Source of the DNA: Bacteroidales bacterium
Lineage (GTDB): Bacteria > Bacteroidota > Bacteroidia > Bacteroidales > UBA4417
Direction: 5' to 3'
Assembly (NCBI GenBank): GCA_016707705.1
Contig: JADJHD010000001.1
Span: forward strand, 1 to 64,000
DNA length: 64,000 bases
The notes under the pieces were generated by a model. It was not told where the DNA came from. It ran no database searches and saw only the letters and a list, made by a program, of their open reading frames with translations. Positions 54,542 to 61,965 of this stretch are shown here, in pieces (position 1 is the stretch's first letter; every line of letters begins with the position of its first letter). The position numbers were made by a program, and so were the translations under genes.

Positions 54542-55168
54542 TCATTCTTCCTCATACTTCAAATAGGGTACATAACTCATAACCCCGGCAAGGCAATCAG
54601 CAGTTAACACAGCATCTTCAAGGGCGTTGTGAGTGTCGCCCTCGCGCTCAAGTTCGAAGAAGGCTGCAATAGCGCCCAGACTGCGGCTGCGGGGAGTTTC
54701 ATAATCGTTTGAGTCCAGTATTTTGAAAAGGAACCAACTTAGGGTGTGAAGATCCAGTTGAGTGTGATTGTAGAGCCAGGGCATATTTTGCTTTTTATAG
54801 GCAGCCCTAAGGAAGTTGATATCATACATCACGCTCTGACCACACATGATAACATCGCGAAACACCTGTTCCTTATTGATTGCCGGCACATTGAGGGTTT
54901 TCAGAATCCAGGTTTCAAAGCTTTCCAGTACATCGAAAATGATAGGAGCATTCTCCAACTCTGCAAGACTCAAATCATGAATTTTCTCAGATGCTGATGA
55001 GAATGCCTGTGGGTTTTCCGGATATACATTCGAGAGAAAACGCCCCAATTCTTTCCATTTGCCGTTGCATAATACTGCTCCAATCTGGACGATCTCATTC
55101 CATTCTGGATCCGGACCGGTCATTTCAAGGTCAAATACGAGGTAGTAGGTGGGGAATTTTGAGGCCAT
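54542..55168 (-). CDS. DEDD-family 3'-5' exonuclease (DnaQ-like)
   Basis: 208 residues from the ATG at 55168 (MASKFPTYYLVFDLEMTG). Exo motifs are FDLEMTGPDPEWNEIVQIGA (Exo I, DxE), MCGQSVMYDINFLRAAY (Exo II) and THNALEDAVLTADCLA (Exo III, HxxxxD). It belongs with exonuclease/oligoribonuclease-type RNase T folds and probably trims DNA or RNA ends; substrate unknown. The long open frame reaching 55390 is repeat sequence translated by chance. Gene ends within an octamer array. Confidence 0.85.
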   Translation of the reverse strand: MASKFPTYYLVFDLEMTGPDPEWNEIVQIGAVLCNGKWKELGRFLSNVYPENPQAFSSASEKIHDLSLAELENAPIIFDVLESFETWILKTLNVPAINKEQVFRDVIMCGQSVMYDINFLRAAYKKQNMPWLYNHTQLDLHTLSWFLFKILDSNDYETPRSRSLGAIAAFFELEREGDTHNALEDAVLTADCLAGVMSYVPYLKYEEE

Positions 55169-55596
55169 GGGAGGTTGGTTGAAGAATGGGTAAAGATAAA
55201 TGAATTTGAGAATTTTGTCCGCCAGCTGGCGGATGAGAATTTGAGAATGATGTGGAGATGTGAAAATGTGGAGATGTGAAGATGCGCAGCGAAGCGGAGT
55301 CCGCCATCTGGCGGATGAGGATGCGCAGCGAAGCGAAGTCCGTCGGCTGGCGGATGAGAATGGGATTAATGAAACCAATGGCTTTGTCACACTGAGCCGG
55401 TCGAAGTGTTTTCCAATTTGCAGTAATCAAATCTGTCCGCCGCGGCGGACATCCGTGTCCTAATCTTTGCTACTTGCAGAATCACCCCTCGAACCTCGAA
55501 CCTCGAACCTCGAACCTCGAACCCCCGAACCCCGAACCTTGAACCCCGAACCCCGAACAACTTCTCCCAATAGCCGCGAGTCCTGAAAAGAGGCAA
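55169..55596. repeat. Dense repeat region upstream of the exonuclease gene
   Basis: In order: palindrome TCCGCCAGCTGGCGGA (55218-55233); five octamers ATGTGGAG-type (55250-55289); a 39-bp tandem pair (55282-55320 and 55321-55359), each ATGCGCAGCGAAGCG plus a palindrome (55300-55315, 55339-55354); a CACTGAGC element (55385-55408); palindrome TGTCCGCCGCGGCGGACA (55434-55451); and ten CCTCGAA-type heptamers (about 55488-55558). Confidence 0.88.
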
Positions 55597-57567
55597 CTAC
55601 TTCAAAATATCAACTCTTACCCCAGCCATGATCCATCTGCCGGGTTGGGGGACATTGCCAAAGTCGACGGTGGATTCATTGAGAAGGTTATTGGCATCAA
55701 TGTAGAAGTTGCATCTTTTGAAAGTGTAGCTGAGTCTGCCATCCAGCAGGAAATAAGGGGCATAGGGGACTTCAGTTGTTCCGGCAATACCACCTTCAAA
55801 TGGGATGTAACCGCCCAATCGATCCTGCCAGGAAAGGCTCCAGCTCGCAGAGAGACCTTTGTATATTGAATGGACAATCCTCAGATCGGCTTTGTGTTGA
55901 AGTATGTCCAAAACGTATCGCGACAGGTAATCATCGCTGCTTTTACTTGCTGAAAGGTAACAATAGCCAAAACTGATCGACTTTACAGGATAATTATTGG
56001 AAGTGATTTCAGCGAGCTGCAAATTACCTGAAACCTCGAATCCGGAGAGTGTTACATTGGTCAGATTCATGGCCTGCCATTTATCGGTTTCTGCTTCCTT
56101 TACCCAATCAATCATGTTTTTTCCGTAGCGCCTGAAGCCTAGAATTTGTCCATTTATTCCTCTTTTACTGTATTTAACCCCGGTTTCAAATGAGTATGCT
56201 TCTTCCGGCTTTAATTCCGGATTTCCGGAGCTTGAGGGATCATTGTAGTACAGATCAGTAAAAGTGGGCATTCGGAGTGTGCGGTTTGCAGTAATATAGA
56301 GCCGATAATTTCTGGCAAATTCATAGCCTGCATCGATCCCCGGATATACTGAAATCCTTCCGGTTTCCATTTCATGGTAATTCATTAGTAAACCTCCGGA
56401 AAGACTGAATTTTCCATTATAATACCCTAGTTCGGCAAATAATCCGGCATTCAGCTTCTCTTTCCCAAAAATGTAGTTCTTGCTTTCTCCAGGGATAACA
56501 ATGGGTTTTGGTAAACTATCACCCAGCTTATTGGAGATAATTTTCTCATATCGAAAATCATATCCGATCGAACTTTTCCAATGCTTGTTCCTGAATACCA
56601 GATAATTTCCATTGCTTCCAAAAACATCGGTCCTGTGATAATTATGTCCGGCATACCATGAGGGAGGACTATTTCGGAAAAGTTCAAACCTGTCGTGATG
56701 CCTGCGCCAGTAAACCGACAGGCTGCCTTTGCCGGACAAGGGCTTCAGGCTTGCAGATGCAAATGCAGTGCGGGTAGCTTCAAACTGGTTGGGATACTTG
56801 GGAGTATAAAAGCTATTGGCTCCAAAGTCCTTCATCGTATATCCACCCTGAATCTCAAGACTTGACTTTGCAAGCTTCAAGCCTCCTGAATAATATATGT
56901 TTTTGCTTTTGAAATCGGTGTTTTCAATATATCCATCCGATCCTGCTGCTGTTGTGCTGATGCTGTGCCGGGTATTTTTAAGTTTGAAGGCAGCATTGGC
57001 TGAAAAACGATAAACCACATGTTCTCCACCCATGGCAGATGCACTCAGTCGCTGTTTCGACTCTCCGCTGGTTATGATATTTATGGCTCCATTAAATGCA
57101 TTCGGGCCAAATATTCTGGCTCCGGGTCCCTGAAGTATTTCAATACGTTCAATGGAAGCCAGATCCACCGGTAAGTCGAGGTTGTGATGTCCGGTCTGGG
57201 GATCCGAAAGATTGACTCCATTCAGCAGGATAAGGGTCTGGTCGAAGGAGCCACCCCGGATACTTGCATCCGACTGCATTCCAAATGTCCCGCGATTGCG
57301 TATATCTACATTGCTTACAAACTCCAGAAGCTTATCCAGACTCTGCACCGGCAGTTGCCTGATTTCCTCCCTGTTGATTACCTGAACGACCCTCATGGCC
57401 TGGGAATACAAGGTGGGATTTCTCTCTGCCGAAACTACCAGTGGATTCAGATTTCGCTTCAGGAGAACTGTATCAGTTTCTGTTTGTGAATAGCTTAATG
57501 CGGGAATCAGGAGTGCAAAGAGTAAGCTGAGATTTCTGGTTAATATATGTATGTTGTTGATTATCAT
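55597..57567 (-). CDS. TonB-dependent receptor, BtuB-like
   Basis: 656 residues, signal peptide ending ALSYSQ. No carboxypeptidase-like domain. Plug (about 40-180): NPLVVSAERNPTLYSQAMRV, LPVQSLDKLLEFVSNVDIRN, MQSDASIRGGSFDQTLILLN, GPNAFNGAINIIT. A barrel follows (LTANRTLRMPTFTDLYYND, NPELKPEEAYSFETGVKYSK, DANNLLNESTVDFG) ending in AGVRVDIL. Shape and plug motifs resemble vitamin B12 or small-ligand receptors; a cobalamin riboswitch was not found upstream. Intact. Confidence 0.87.
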   Translation of the reverse strand: MIINNIHILTRNLSLLFALLIPALSYSQTETDTVLLKRNLNPLVVSAERNPTLYSQAMRVVQVINREEIRQLPVQSLDKLLEFVSNVDIRNRGTFGMQSDASIRGGSFDQTLILLNGVNLSDPQTGHHNLDLPVDLASIERIEILQGPGARIFGPNAFNGAINIITSGESKQRLSASAMGGEHVVYRFSANAAFKLKNTRHSISTTAAGSDGYIENTDFKSKNIYYSGGLKLAKSSLEIQGGYTMKDFGANSFYTPKYPNQFEATRTAFASASLKPLSGKGSLSVYWRRHHDRFELFRNSPPSWYAGHNYHRTDVFGSNGNYLVFRNKHWKSSIGYDFRYEKIISNKLGDSLPKPIVIPGESKNYIFGKEKLNAGLFAELGYYNGKFSLSGGLLMNYHEMETGRISVYPGIDAGYEFARNYRLYITANRTLRMPTFTDLYYNDPSSSGNPELKPEEAYSFETGVKYSKRGINGQILGFRRYGKNMIDWVKEAETDKWQAMNLTNVTLSGFEVSGNLQLAEITSNNYPVKSISFGYCYLSASKSSDDYLSRYVLDILQHKADLRIVHSIYKGLSASWSLSWQDRLGGYIPFEGGIAGTTEVPYAPYFLLDGRLSYTFKRCNFYIDANNLLNESTVDFGNVPQPGRWIMAGVRVDILK

Positions 57568-57690
57568 TGCTTAAAGTGGGTAAATCTAGTTTTAGATTGT
57601 TAAAACGCGGGCAAAGATAATCTGATTCAATGAAACGGAAGCTGACATTATTCTCTCTGCTTAACTTATCTAACACTTCTGAGTAATAAC

Positions 57691-57721
57691 AAAAAAAGCC
57701 CCGCCAGAATAGGGCAGGGCT
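57691..57721 (-). terminator. Terminator of the SPFH gene
   Basis: On the minus strand AGCCCTGCC pairs with GGCGGGGCT (one G-U), 7-nt loop CTATTCT, then a seven-T run ending at 57691. It begins 25 bp after the stop at 57746. Confidence 0.9.
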
Positions 57722-57745
57722 GATGATTTTGGTTAAAATTTTGTT

Positions 57746-59815
57746 TTATGATTCCTTTGCTGGCTTTTCAACAGGAGGGATGGCAACCTTGTCAGCAATC
57801 AGCTTGGTCAGGAATCCTGAAAGCAGACTGCCAACGTTATTGTCGCCCTGAATAAGGAAGTCAGGAGTAACCTTGATATTGCCGGTAGCAATCTGCTTGG
57901 CGATTTCGATAGCCGTTACACCTTGTTGTCCGATAGCCTTGTTCTGCAGTTCGTATGCCTTTGCGGTAGCTTCTCCAATGGCAAGGATCTTGCTTCCTTC
58001 TGCATCTCCCTTTGCCTTGATACCCTTGGCTTCACCTTCGGCGCGAATCCTGATTCCTTCAGCTTCTCCCTCAGCAAAGCGAATGGCCTTCTGCTTGTTC
58101 TGTTCAGCGATTTTTACGCCAATTTCAGCTTCAACCAAGCTCTTCTGAAGTTCAGCTTCAGAGCGGGTCTTTTCGGTGGCAATACGGGTCTGTTCCGCCT
58201 TCTGCTGATCCTGATACATTGCCTGTTGCTGCTGGGCAATGATTTTCAGGGTCTGGGTATCCATAAGCTCCTGAGGCAGACGAATCTGACAAATCAGGAC
58301 TGATACACATTCCACATGGTATTTCTCGAGTTCAAGTCTGGCGCGCTCTTCAGCTTTCTTCTGTTCATCCTGCCTGTCCTGAAGGAAGTTCATGGCAGAA
58401 GTGGATGAAGCCTGATTCCTGAAACTGGAATCAATCATAGGATGAATCACATGCTGAATCAAATTGTCAATGGAGCCAATTTTTGCAACCATATAGGGAG
58501 CCTGATCCGGACGAACCCTGATGATTACCTTAACGGCTACGCTTATTTCAAATCCGTCGCGGGAGATTACCTTGAGCGGGTCAAACTTGGTATCGCCGCT
58601 TTCATCCCAGTCGATAGTGATGTTGGTTGTATCAATTATATAGGCCATAAATGCCCTGCGATTCAGGTAGTAAATACCGGGGCCTGCAACTTCCTGCTGG
58701 ATACCCCTGTATCCTTTGGGAACCACATAGCGTTCAATTCCTATATCATGCCTTTTCTCCAGTTCAACAATTTCTTCCGGAGTCAGTTTCTCTTTTTCCC
58801 GCAGGGCTGTTTCCCGTACCAGACTTTTAATTGGTTCCGGTTCTTCTCCAACATTTGAGACCACAACCGCAACCTGTCCGCGTTCTACAACTGCAACAGC
58901 ATCCAGTTCTACCTTGAACATCAGTGGATTGACATAATAGGTACCTGGTTTAAGAACGTCAAACTGTGGACCGCGCTGTCCACCTGCCTCCAGGAATTTG
59001 GAGACATTCTGAAAATTATCATGTCCTTCAACGGATTTGGCAACGTATTCCGATTCAGGTAAGGGTTTACCGTCGAGAGCTGTAACCAATCCCACTTTTC
59101 CGGAAGGAATCACTGTAGCATCGTAAATATCTACATGGAAAAGGTCCCTGTTGATACGATAAGTACCTGGCAGAAGCATTTCTGATTGCGGTCCCTTTTG
59201 TCCCTTGTTTTTCAGGAAGAGTTCTCCGCTTTCAAAATTGGAATGACCATCCACCTTATGTGCAAGAAGCCTTCCTGTATTAATTGGCTCGCCGTCCATT
59301 GCGGTGACCAATCCTATCTGACCCTTGTCGATCATAACTGAAGGCACATTCCTGATATTGAAAAGTGCTGAATTGATTCTGTAGTAACCGGGAGGGAGCA
59401 TTTCTATCTGAGGACCTTTTTGTCCACCGTTTCTGAGAAAAGCCTCTCCATCCTGGAAGGAGTCATGTTCGGTTACCACCTGGGCAAAGATCTTTCCTGC
59501 AGGGATTGAGCTTCCATCAATGGATTCCACCAAACCGATTTCATTTTCACCGATTACAATGAAATTCATCTTCCTCGATTTGTAAATAAATGGGAAGACA
59601 AAGTGGAGTCCGGGACCTTTTGTGCGGGCTTGAACTCCGATTTCACCGGGCATGGCGATAACCCTGCCCTGGGGCATATTCTTGCCGAACCATCTGCGCT
59701 CAAGCACAGCGATTTCGCGGCCACCGACAATAATCACCGATTTAAGCAGGGTGACCAAAGCAATGGCAAAGAGGAGTATGAACAAAATATTGCTCATAGG
59801 ATCTAAGAATTCCAT
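57746..59815 (-). CDS. SPFH/flotillin-like protein with three internal repeats
   Basis: 689 residues. An N-terminal transmembrane helix (about 9-30), then three near-identical repeats of about 74 residues (starting near 90, 164 and 238), each with (E/Q/K)-(I/V)-GLV-(E/T)-(S/A)-(I/M/L)-DG, FLRNGGQKGPQ-like and LPPGYYRIN-like segments. A band-7/SPFH domain (about 375-560: DEVVIRVRPDQAPYMVAKIG-like), a long coiled coil rich in Glu/Ala/Gln (about 500-640) and a C-terminal tail follow. SPFH proteins form large rings on membranes and organise microdomains. Its operon partner downstream on the strand is not evident; a small membrane protein gene lies upstream, 61 bp away. Confidence 0.85.
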   Translation of the reverse strand: MEFLDPMSNILFILLFAIALVTLLKSVIIVGGREIAVLERRWFGKNMPQGRVIAMPGEIGVQARTKGPGLHFVFPFIYKSRKMNFIVIGENEIGLVESIDGSSIPAGKIFAQVVTEHDSFQDGEAFLRNGGQKGPQIEMLPPGYYRINSALFNIRNVPSVMIDKGQIGLVTAMDGEPINTGRLLAHKVDGHSNFESGELFLKNKGQKGPQSEMLLPGTYRINRDLFHVDIYDATVIPSGKVGLVTALDGKPLPESEYVAKSVEGHDNFQNVSKFLEAGGQRGPQFDVLKPGTYYVNPLMFKVELDAVAVVERGQVAVVVSNVGEEPEPIKSLVRETALREKEKLTPEEIVELEKRHDIGIERYVVPKGYRGIQQEVAGPGIYYLNRRAFMAYIIDTTNITIDWDESGDTKFDPLKVISRDGFEISVAVKVIIRVRPDQAPYMVAKIGSIDNLIQHVIHPMIDSSFRNQASSTSAMNFLQDRQDEQKKAEERARLELEKYHVECVSVLICQIRLPQELMDTQTLKIIAQQQQAMYQDQQKAEQTRIATEKTRSEAELQKSLVEAEIGVKIAEQNKQKAIRFAEGEAEGIRIRAEGEAKGIKAKGDAEGSKILAIGEATAKAYELQNKAIGQQGVTAIEIAKQIATGNIKVTPDFLIQGDNNVGSLLSGFLTKLIADKVAIPPVEKPAKES

Positions 59816-59876
59816 GATATGGTTTGTTTTGAGTTGTTTATCGGAAGATTTCCTTTATTTCAAGGGTGGATGAAAT

Positions 59877-60353
59877 TTACATTGTAAGCATGGCAGATGT
59901 TGCAACTGCAATGATAATGATGACATAAAGAGCCAGAATAACAATTGTATAGATACCAGCGAAAGCAAAGAGGTTTTTCAACCTTCTCATGGCCATGGTC
60001 AGTGCCATCGTGTCATTATTGCGGGCAGCCTTGGAAACATTATTTGAAAATGAATTCATGTAATATACAGGAAGAAGAAAAATCACCCCCAGAACAATGT
60101 AAACAACAGAAAGAATTGAGGGTGACAGCTTGGAAAATAATCCGGGCATCTCCTGCATTTCAGATCCCATGATACTGAATACCAGACTCATTAAAAGTCC
60201 GGCTATCACCAGAAAGCCAATGCTTATAAATCCGAGAATTGATAGGAATTTTCCCCATTTAGCAGCAGTAAGGAGGTATTTAAGTGACTGGGGAGTAATC
60301 TGAGGCTGATCGTTATTGGATACTTCGATTGGCTTGGTATTAAATTCTTCCAT
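59877..60353 (-). CDS. Small integral membrane protein, DUF5362-like
   Basis: 158 residues. A soluble N terminus (MEEFNTKPIEVSNNDQPQIT) then four helices: KYLLTAAKWGKFLSILGFIS, GFLVIAGLLMSLVFSIM, SVVYIVLGVIFLLPVYYMNS, and a final FAFAGIYTIVILALYVIIII. The KASRNND-like linker (NNVSKAARNNDTMALTMAM) before the last helix is typical of DUF5362-type proteins, which is my best guess. Function unknown. It is on the same strand as, and just upstream of, the SPFH gene, a frequent arrangement for SPFH partners. Confidence 0.65.
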   Translation of the reverse strand: MEEFNTKPIEVSNNDQPQITPQSLKYLLTAAKWGKFLSILGFISIGFLVIAGLLMSLVFSIMGSEMQEMPGLFSKLSPSILSVVYIVLGVIFLLPVYYMNSFSNNVSKAARNNDTMALTMAMRRLKNLFAFAGIYTIVILALYVIIIIAVATSAMLTM

Positions 60354-60478
60354 AGTTCCAGATCTTAAAAGTTAGAAATGAAAGTAAAGATAATAAATGA
60401 GTGAGCGAAGGGTACAGATTTTTGTAGAATTTTTAATTCATTATAAAATTCAAAGAACCATCACTCAGGTACAAATAT

Positions 60479-60511
60479 AAAAAAAGCCCCCGGACAACGC
60501 AACCGGGGGGA
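60479..60511 (-). terminator. Terminator-like hairpin without an obvious gene
   Basis: CCCCCGG (60487-60493) pairs with CCGGGGG (60503-60509); on the minus strand the stem is followed by seven T (60485-60479). The next minus-strand gene ends 456 bp upstream and has its own terminator. Confidence 0.75.
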
Positions 60512-60759
60512 CAAACCTCAAACGAAAAGTCAGAATATGCAACAATAGATAAATATAGTCGTCACGTCATGTGATTATTTGCTGCTTTTCGAATATAACA
60601 GATTTAAAATCATGCCATAGTTTCATTTGATTGAAATACAGTTATATATGTTATATTTCAATTTGTTCTCTTCTTGTAAAAATTCCCGAAATGGTGATAT
60701 AATTCCGAATTGGTCCAATTGGACGAATTAGGCGCAGACTACAGAATCCCAAAATCCAT

Positions 60760-60791
60760 AAAAAAAGGCCCGCAATCATTTTGCAAGCCTT
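60760..60791 (-). terminator. Likely terminator of the GH94-GH130 operon
   Basis: On the minus strand AAGGCTTGC pairs with GCGGGCCTT (9 bp with two G-U), then seven T. It lies about 175 bp after the GH130 stop codon, beyond the heptamer array. Confidence 0.7.
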
Positions 60792-60853
60792 CAAGTATTT
60801 CTTCGTCTTGCGACAAAATTCTTAAATCAAAAAATCCTAAAAACATAACCCGA

Positions 60854-60965
60854 AATCCGCAATCCGAAATCCGCAATCCGAAATCCGAATTCCGCAATCA
60901 TCAATCCGAAATCCGAAATCCGAAATCCGAATTCCGCAATCCGCAATCCGAATTCCGCAATCCCA
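60854..60965. repeat. Heptamer array AATCCGM, sixteen units
   Basis: Sixteen consecutive 7-mers in perfect register from 60854 to 60965: AATCCGC, AATCCGA, AATCCGC, AATCCGA twice, ATTCCGC, AATCATC, AATCCGA four times, ATTCCGC, AATCCGC, AATCCGA, ATTCCGC, AATCCCA. The GH130 stop codon begins at 60967, one base away. The same motif in reverse (GCGGATT) occurs at 14210-14237. Confidence 0.95.
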
Positions 60966-60966
60966 A

Positions 60967-61938
60967 TCAGGGAATATCTCCTTCCATTGCAGCTTCAATC
61001 AACTCCCTGATGGTAAAATGAGCCAATCCAACAACAGTATCTGCAGCTCCATAGTAAACCTTTACAGGACTATCAGGAAGTGCAAAACCTTGTTCATCAA
61101 ATTCTTCTACAATCATACCGCTGGGGAAGGTCACATTGGGCACTTGTCCGGCAAGTTCCCAGATTTCCCTGGGTTCAAGGATATTGCACCTGCAGCGTCC
61201 CTTTACAATGGATGGGTTTTCAAGGTCGAGCAGCATTACTCCACCCTGATAGATATTGGCACTGCCGAAATGTCCTGCAACACCATGATAAATATGCAGC
61301 CAGCCTTCGCGGGTCTTTACAGGGGGAGGGCCTGAACCAATGTATTCATCCCAATAGTGGAATCTTCCATTAATAAGTGGTGCAACCGGTTCCCAGTTTA
61401 AAAGGTCAGTTGATTCAGAAAGCCATATAGTGCTTCCTGATGTTGGTCCACCACTATGACGAGCCTTATTTGGCCTGTCCATGCGGTAGTATTTCCCATT
61501 GATCTTTTCAGGAAACAGAACCCCGTTACGGATATCCTCATTGGAAGTAATCCCCAGGAATTCAAACGACTTGAAATCATCTGTAACACCAAGGCCCAGC
61601 TGACAGCCATCTTCCATGTCCATGGCGAACATGATGTAGTAGCGTCCTTCCAACTTGCTTACCCTGGCATCATAAATATGGAACACCCTTCCGGCAACTT
61701 TTTCAATGCCTTTGAAGTCCACGATTTTATCTTCAGCCTTAAAGTTTACTCCGTCATCCGACTCCGCCATCACAAGGAACGTTTCTCTGGAACGGCTTTG
61801 CACCCTGAGAATAAGCTTGTACTTATCCCCAAACTTGATCGCTCCCGGGTTGAAAACGCTGGTAACGTCAATCAATGCCGGGGGAATTGACGGAATGTCA
61901 GCCCTGGTAAGGATTGGATTAATTGAATCTCTTTTCAT
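60967..61938 (-). CDS. GH130 glycoside phosphorylase
   Basis: 323 residues, five-bladed propeller. Family motifs: VTSVFNPGAIKFGDKYKLIL, VFHIYDARVSKLEGRYYIMF with the catalytic Asp in YDARV, NGVLFPEKINGKYYRMDRPN, GPPPVKTREGWLHIYHGVAG. GH130 enzymes phosphorolyse beta-mannosides (for example Man-GlcNAc or beta-1,4-mannooligosaccharides) to mannose-1-phosphate. The GH94 gene ends 27 bp upstream on the same strand, so the two are likely co-transcribed and share a beta-glycan degradation route. Cytoplasmic (no signal). Confidence 0.9.
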   Translation of the reverse strand: MKRDSINPILTRADIPSIPPALIDVTSVFNPGAIKFGDKYKLILRVQSRSRETFLVMAESDDGVNFKAEDKIVDFKGIEKVAGRVFHIYDARVSKLEGRYYIMFAMDMEDGCQLGLGVTDDFKSFEFLGITSNEDIRNGVLFPEKINGKYYRMDRPNKARHSGGPTSGSTIWLSESTDLLNWEPVAPLINGRFHYWDEYIGSGPPPVKTREGWLHIYHGVAGHFGSANIYQGGVMLLDLENPSIVKGRCRCNILEPREIWELAGQVPNVTFPSGMIVEEFDEQGFALPDSPVKVYYGAADTVVGLAHFTIRELIEAAMEGDIP

Positions 61939-61965
61939 CTATTTTGATTTGTTAGCTTGCAGTTC

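Larger units (their letters stand above)
60354..60966. other. Intergenic region with two terminators and a heptamer array
   Basis: No supported gene in about 610 bp. It holds two minus-strand terminators (60479-60511 and 60760-60791), an AT-rich inverted repeat (TTGAAATA 60631-60638 and TATTTCAA 60654-60661), and the AATCCGM heptamer array (60854-60965). Confidence 0.7.

Noticed and set aside
55169..55390. 74-residue N-terminal extension of the exonuclease frame
   Set aside because: The extension is translated palindromes and octamers; the true family start is the ATG at 55168.
57568..57700. Cobalamin riboswitch upstream of the BtuB-like receptor
   Set aside because: No B12-box-like conserved core was found in the leader; the only strong hairpin belongs to the SPFH terminator.
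60737..60844. Small minus-strand frame MFLGFFDLRILSQDEEIL and on
   Set aside because: It overlaps the terminator at 60760-60791 and has no homology I recognise.
60710..61021. 103-codon open frame with repeated NPQSEIRNPKSEFRN-type sequence
   Set aside because: It is the translated heptamer array AATCCGM plus flanking sequence and overlaps the GH130 end; no family or start signal.
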